7,116 nucleotides of DNA. It comes from Bacteroidota bacterium. GTDB lineage: Bacteria; Bacteroidota; Bacteroidia; Chitinophagales; LD1. The notes beneath the pieces were generated by a model. That model did no database searches and had not been told where the DNA came from. It was given only the letters and a program-made list of their open reading frames with translations. Made by a program: the position numbers and the translations under genes. Numbering within the stretch: position 1 is the stretch's first letter; the number at the start of each line of letters is the position of its first letter. Of the stretch, positions 6,043 through 7,116 are shown piece after piece. The DNA lies in contig PLSN01000154.1 in NCBI GenBank assembly GCA_003165135.1, positions 1-7,116 of the forward strand, in the 5' to 3' direction.

Positions 6043-6081
6043 CAACTGCAAACAAAACATTCGATTGTATTGGCTGTTAAG

Positions 6082-6111
6082 CCCTCTCCTTCGGGGAGGG
6101 TTGGGAGGGGT
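6082..6111. repeat. GC-rich palindromic intergenic element between convergent genes
   Basis: CCCTCTCC (6082-6089) pairs with GGGGAGGG (6093-6100) over a 3-base loop with a single G-T wobble, followed by the tail TTGGGAGGGG. Palindromes with this CCCTCTCC...GGAGGGTTGGG form are widespread between genes in Bacteroidota as I recall them. It lies between the convergent methyltransferase and channel genes, so it could end transcription from both sides. There is no T tract on either strand, so it is not a standard intrinsic terminator. Confidence 0.7.
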
Positions 6112-6114
6112 GAT

Positions 6115-7116
6115 TTACAACTCGCTCTCCGCTATCGTTTCCAGATGTTTTTCCACCTCTACCTGCACCGGTGCAGGCATAGATACAAGGTCATAGCTAC
6201 CCACTTTGCGCAGGTCCATCACCAGCTGGCCATCTTCTCCGACATGAAAAGCCCTTTGGAACTTCGCGCCATAGATCAGATCCTTCGCTGTATATGACAT
6301 ACGAATGTATACTGTCTGAGAGTATGTCTCATCGTACCCTTTCAGCGTGATAAATGCTTCAACTTCTTTTTCGATGAAATCTGCTGCGCTCATACCATAC
6401 ATCGGGCTCTCTTCATCTATGATATGATTGATGGTCCAGCTCGTAGGAAACATAGCGATCTTGGACAATTCAAGATTTAGCGCTTTAAACCTCCTGTAGC
6501 CTTCACCTTCAGATTTGTCCACCCAGCTGAAGTTTACTATTGTCTCCAGCTCCATGATATTTGAGGTGCGCTGATTGGCGATCACAAATTGAAATGATGT
6601 TCCTTCGCCAAAGGGAGCAATGATCGCATTGGCACTGAATTTTATCCTCGGCTTAGGCCTTGAGAAACGGCCATACAGCGTACCTGTAGCTAATGCAAAA
6701 CTCATCAAGCCGAGAAAAGCTTCCAGTGAAGCCAGAAAACTGGGAACAACTCCGTTGGGGTGCAGAGCTCCGTAACCCACGGTAGTAAATGTCTCATTTG
6801 AGAAGAAAAAACAGTCGAGAAAAACATGCAGTTGGTCAGTATGCGTAATGCCTCCGATAGAGTTTGCGCCCAGCGCAAAATATATCAAAGCAAAAAAAAC
6901 ATTGACCGAACCGTAAAAAAGAAATACCACTATCCAGTAGTGTTTCCAAGAAGTGGTGATCATCCAGTGGTACATATCAAAATCTATCCTGTCTCCGGTG
7001 ATCCTTTTGATATTGTAGCTGCCATCCAGATTGATGGTGCGCTGACGGCCTTTCTGCGCCTGGCGGTCGAGGCCGATATCCAGTCTGTTCCTGTTTCTAT
7101 TCTGCTCTATCCTATC
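6115..7116 (-). CDS. KirBac-type inward-rectifier potassium channel, N-terminus beyond window
   Basis: This inner-membrane K+ channel subunit would assemble as a tetramer. Reading on the minus strand is open to the window edge, giving 333 visible residues with no Met before residue 48. That Met (complement of 6973-6975) lies within the conserved slide-helix stretch DFDMYHWMITTSW, so the true start is outside; family length (about 300-330) suggests few residues are missing. Order: a cytosolic N-terminus rich in Arg/Asn, slide helix, TM1 (about 60-82), pore helix DCFFFSNETFT, selectivity filter TVGYG (112-116, bases 6769-6783), TM2 (about 123-147), then GRFSRPKPRIKFS leading into the immunoglobulin-like C-terminal domain (about 150-320). 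That domain includes FVIANQRTSN and TWTINHIIDEESP-like Kir motifs (here SWTINHIIDEESP). By recalled alignment to KirBac1.1, the TM2 rectification-control position is Phe, not acidic, predicting weak block by polyamines (inference). Confidence 0.94.
   Translation of the reverse strand, partial: DRIEQNRNRNRLDIGLDRQAQKGRQRTINLDGSYNIKRITGDRIDFDMYHWMITTSWKHYWIVVFLFYGSVNVFFALIYFALGANSIGGITHTDQLHVFLDCFFFSNETFTTVGYGALHPNGVVPSFLASLEAFLGLMSFALATGTLYGRFSRPKPRIKFSANAIIAPFGEGTSFQFVIANQRTSNIMELETIVNFSWVDKSEGEGYRRFKALNLELSKIAMFPTSWTINHIIDEESPMYGMSAADFIEKEVEAFITLKGYDETYSQTVYIRMSYTAKDLIYGAKFQRAFHVGEDGQLVMDLRKVGSYDLVSMPAPVQVEVEKHLETIAESEL

Noticed and set aside
6016..6111. CRISPR array or attachment site between the convergent genes
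   Set aside because: Only two adjoining short copies without spacers are present, and there are no integrase or cas genes.
5869..6297. Frames at 5869-6060 (minus) and 6037-6297 (plus)
   Set aside because: Both overlap ends of well-supported genes and consist partly of translated repeat sequence.

Overview
The window looks like chromosome from a member of the phylum Bacteroidota, perhaps a Chitinophagia- or Sphingobacteriia-like lineage; the phylum is an inference and the finer placement is a guess. The support is that genes start without purine-rich Shine-Dalgarno sequences, that TAnnTTTG-type promoter elements lie just upstream of two starts, that a lipoprotein has a typical type II signal peptide, and that the gaps hold short repeated words and a CCCTCTCC...GGGGAGGG palindrome of a kind common in intergenic DNA of this phylum. 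Base composition is near 50% G+C in the metabolic and housekeeping genes. It falls to roughly one third in the lipoprotein gene and is also low in the toxin-antitoxin pair.

Layout, left to right. Bases 1-1640 hold most of the translational GTPase TypA/BipA, whose N-terminus is cut off by the window edge. An intrinsic terminator follows, flanked by inverted copies of a short repeat. Next is a complete thiolase of the 3-oxoadipyl-CoA (PcaF/PaaJ-like) type at 1788-2981. An AT-rich gene for an unrecognised lipoprotein (3008-3793) and a small SnoaL/NTF2-like protein (3817-4179) follow on the same strand with short gaps. Then comes a compact type II toxin-antitoxin operon: antitoxin 4224-4457 and RelE/ParE-like toxin 4454-4747, overlapping by four bases. 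A THUMP-domain rRNA methyltransferase of the RlmL type (4828-6033) ends inside a 14-base tandem repeat. After an 81-base gap with a GC-rich palindrome, the minus strand carries a KirBac-type inward-rectifier potassium channel (6115-7116), whose first residues lie beyond the right edge.

Functional reading. TypA and the RlmL-like enzyme both serve the ribosome, but they are separated by unrelated genes and nothing suggests one shared pathway. The thiolase, lipoprotein and SnoaL-like genes could be co-transcribed because their gaps are only 26 and 23 bases and no terminator is visible between them, but their products do not suggest a common process. The toxin-antitoxin pair and the lipoprotein gene differ in composition from their neighbours and are the likeliest later arrivals.

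I see no clear new multi-gene system, CRISPR array, tRNA, rRNA or insertion sequence. The parts least explained by known families are the lipoprotein, the dispersed intergenic repeats (one of which supplies the end of a coding sequence), and a spaced direct repeat at the start of the antitoxin gene that could be an operator.
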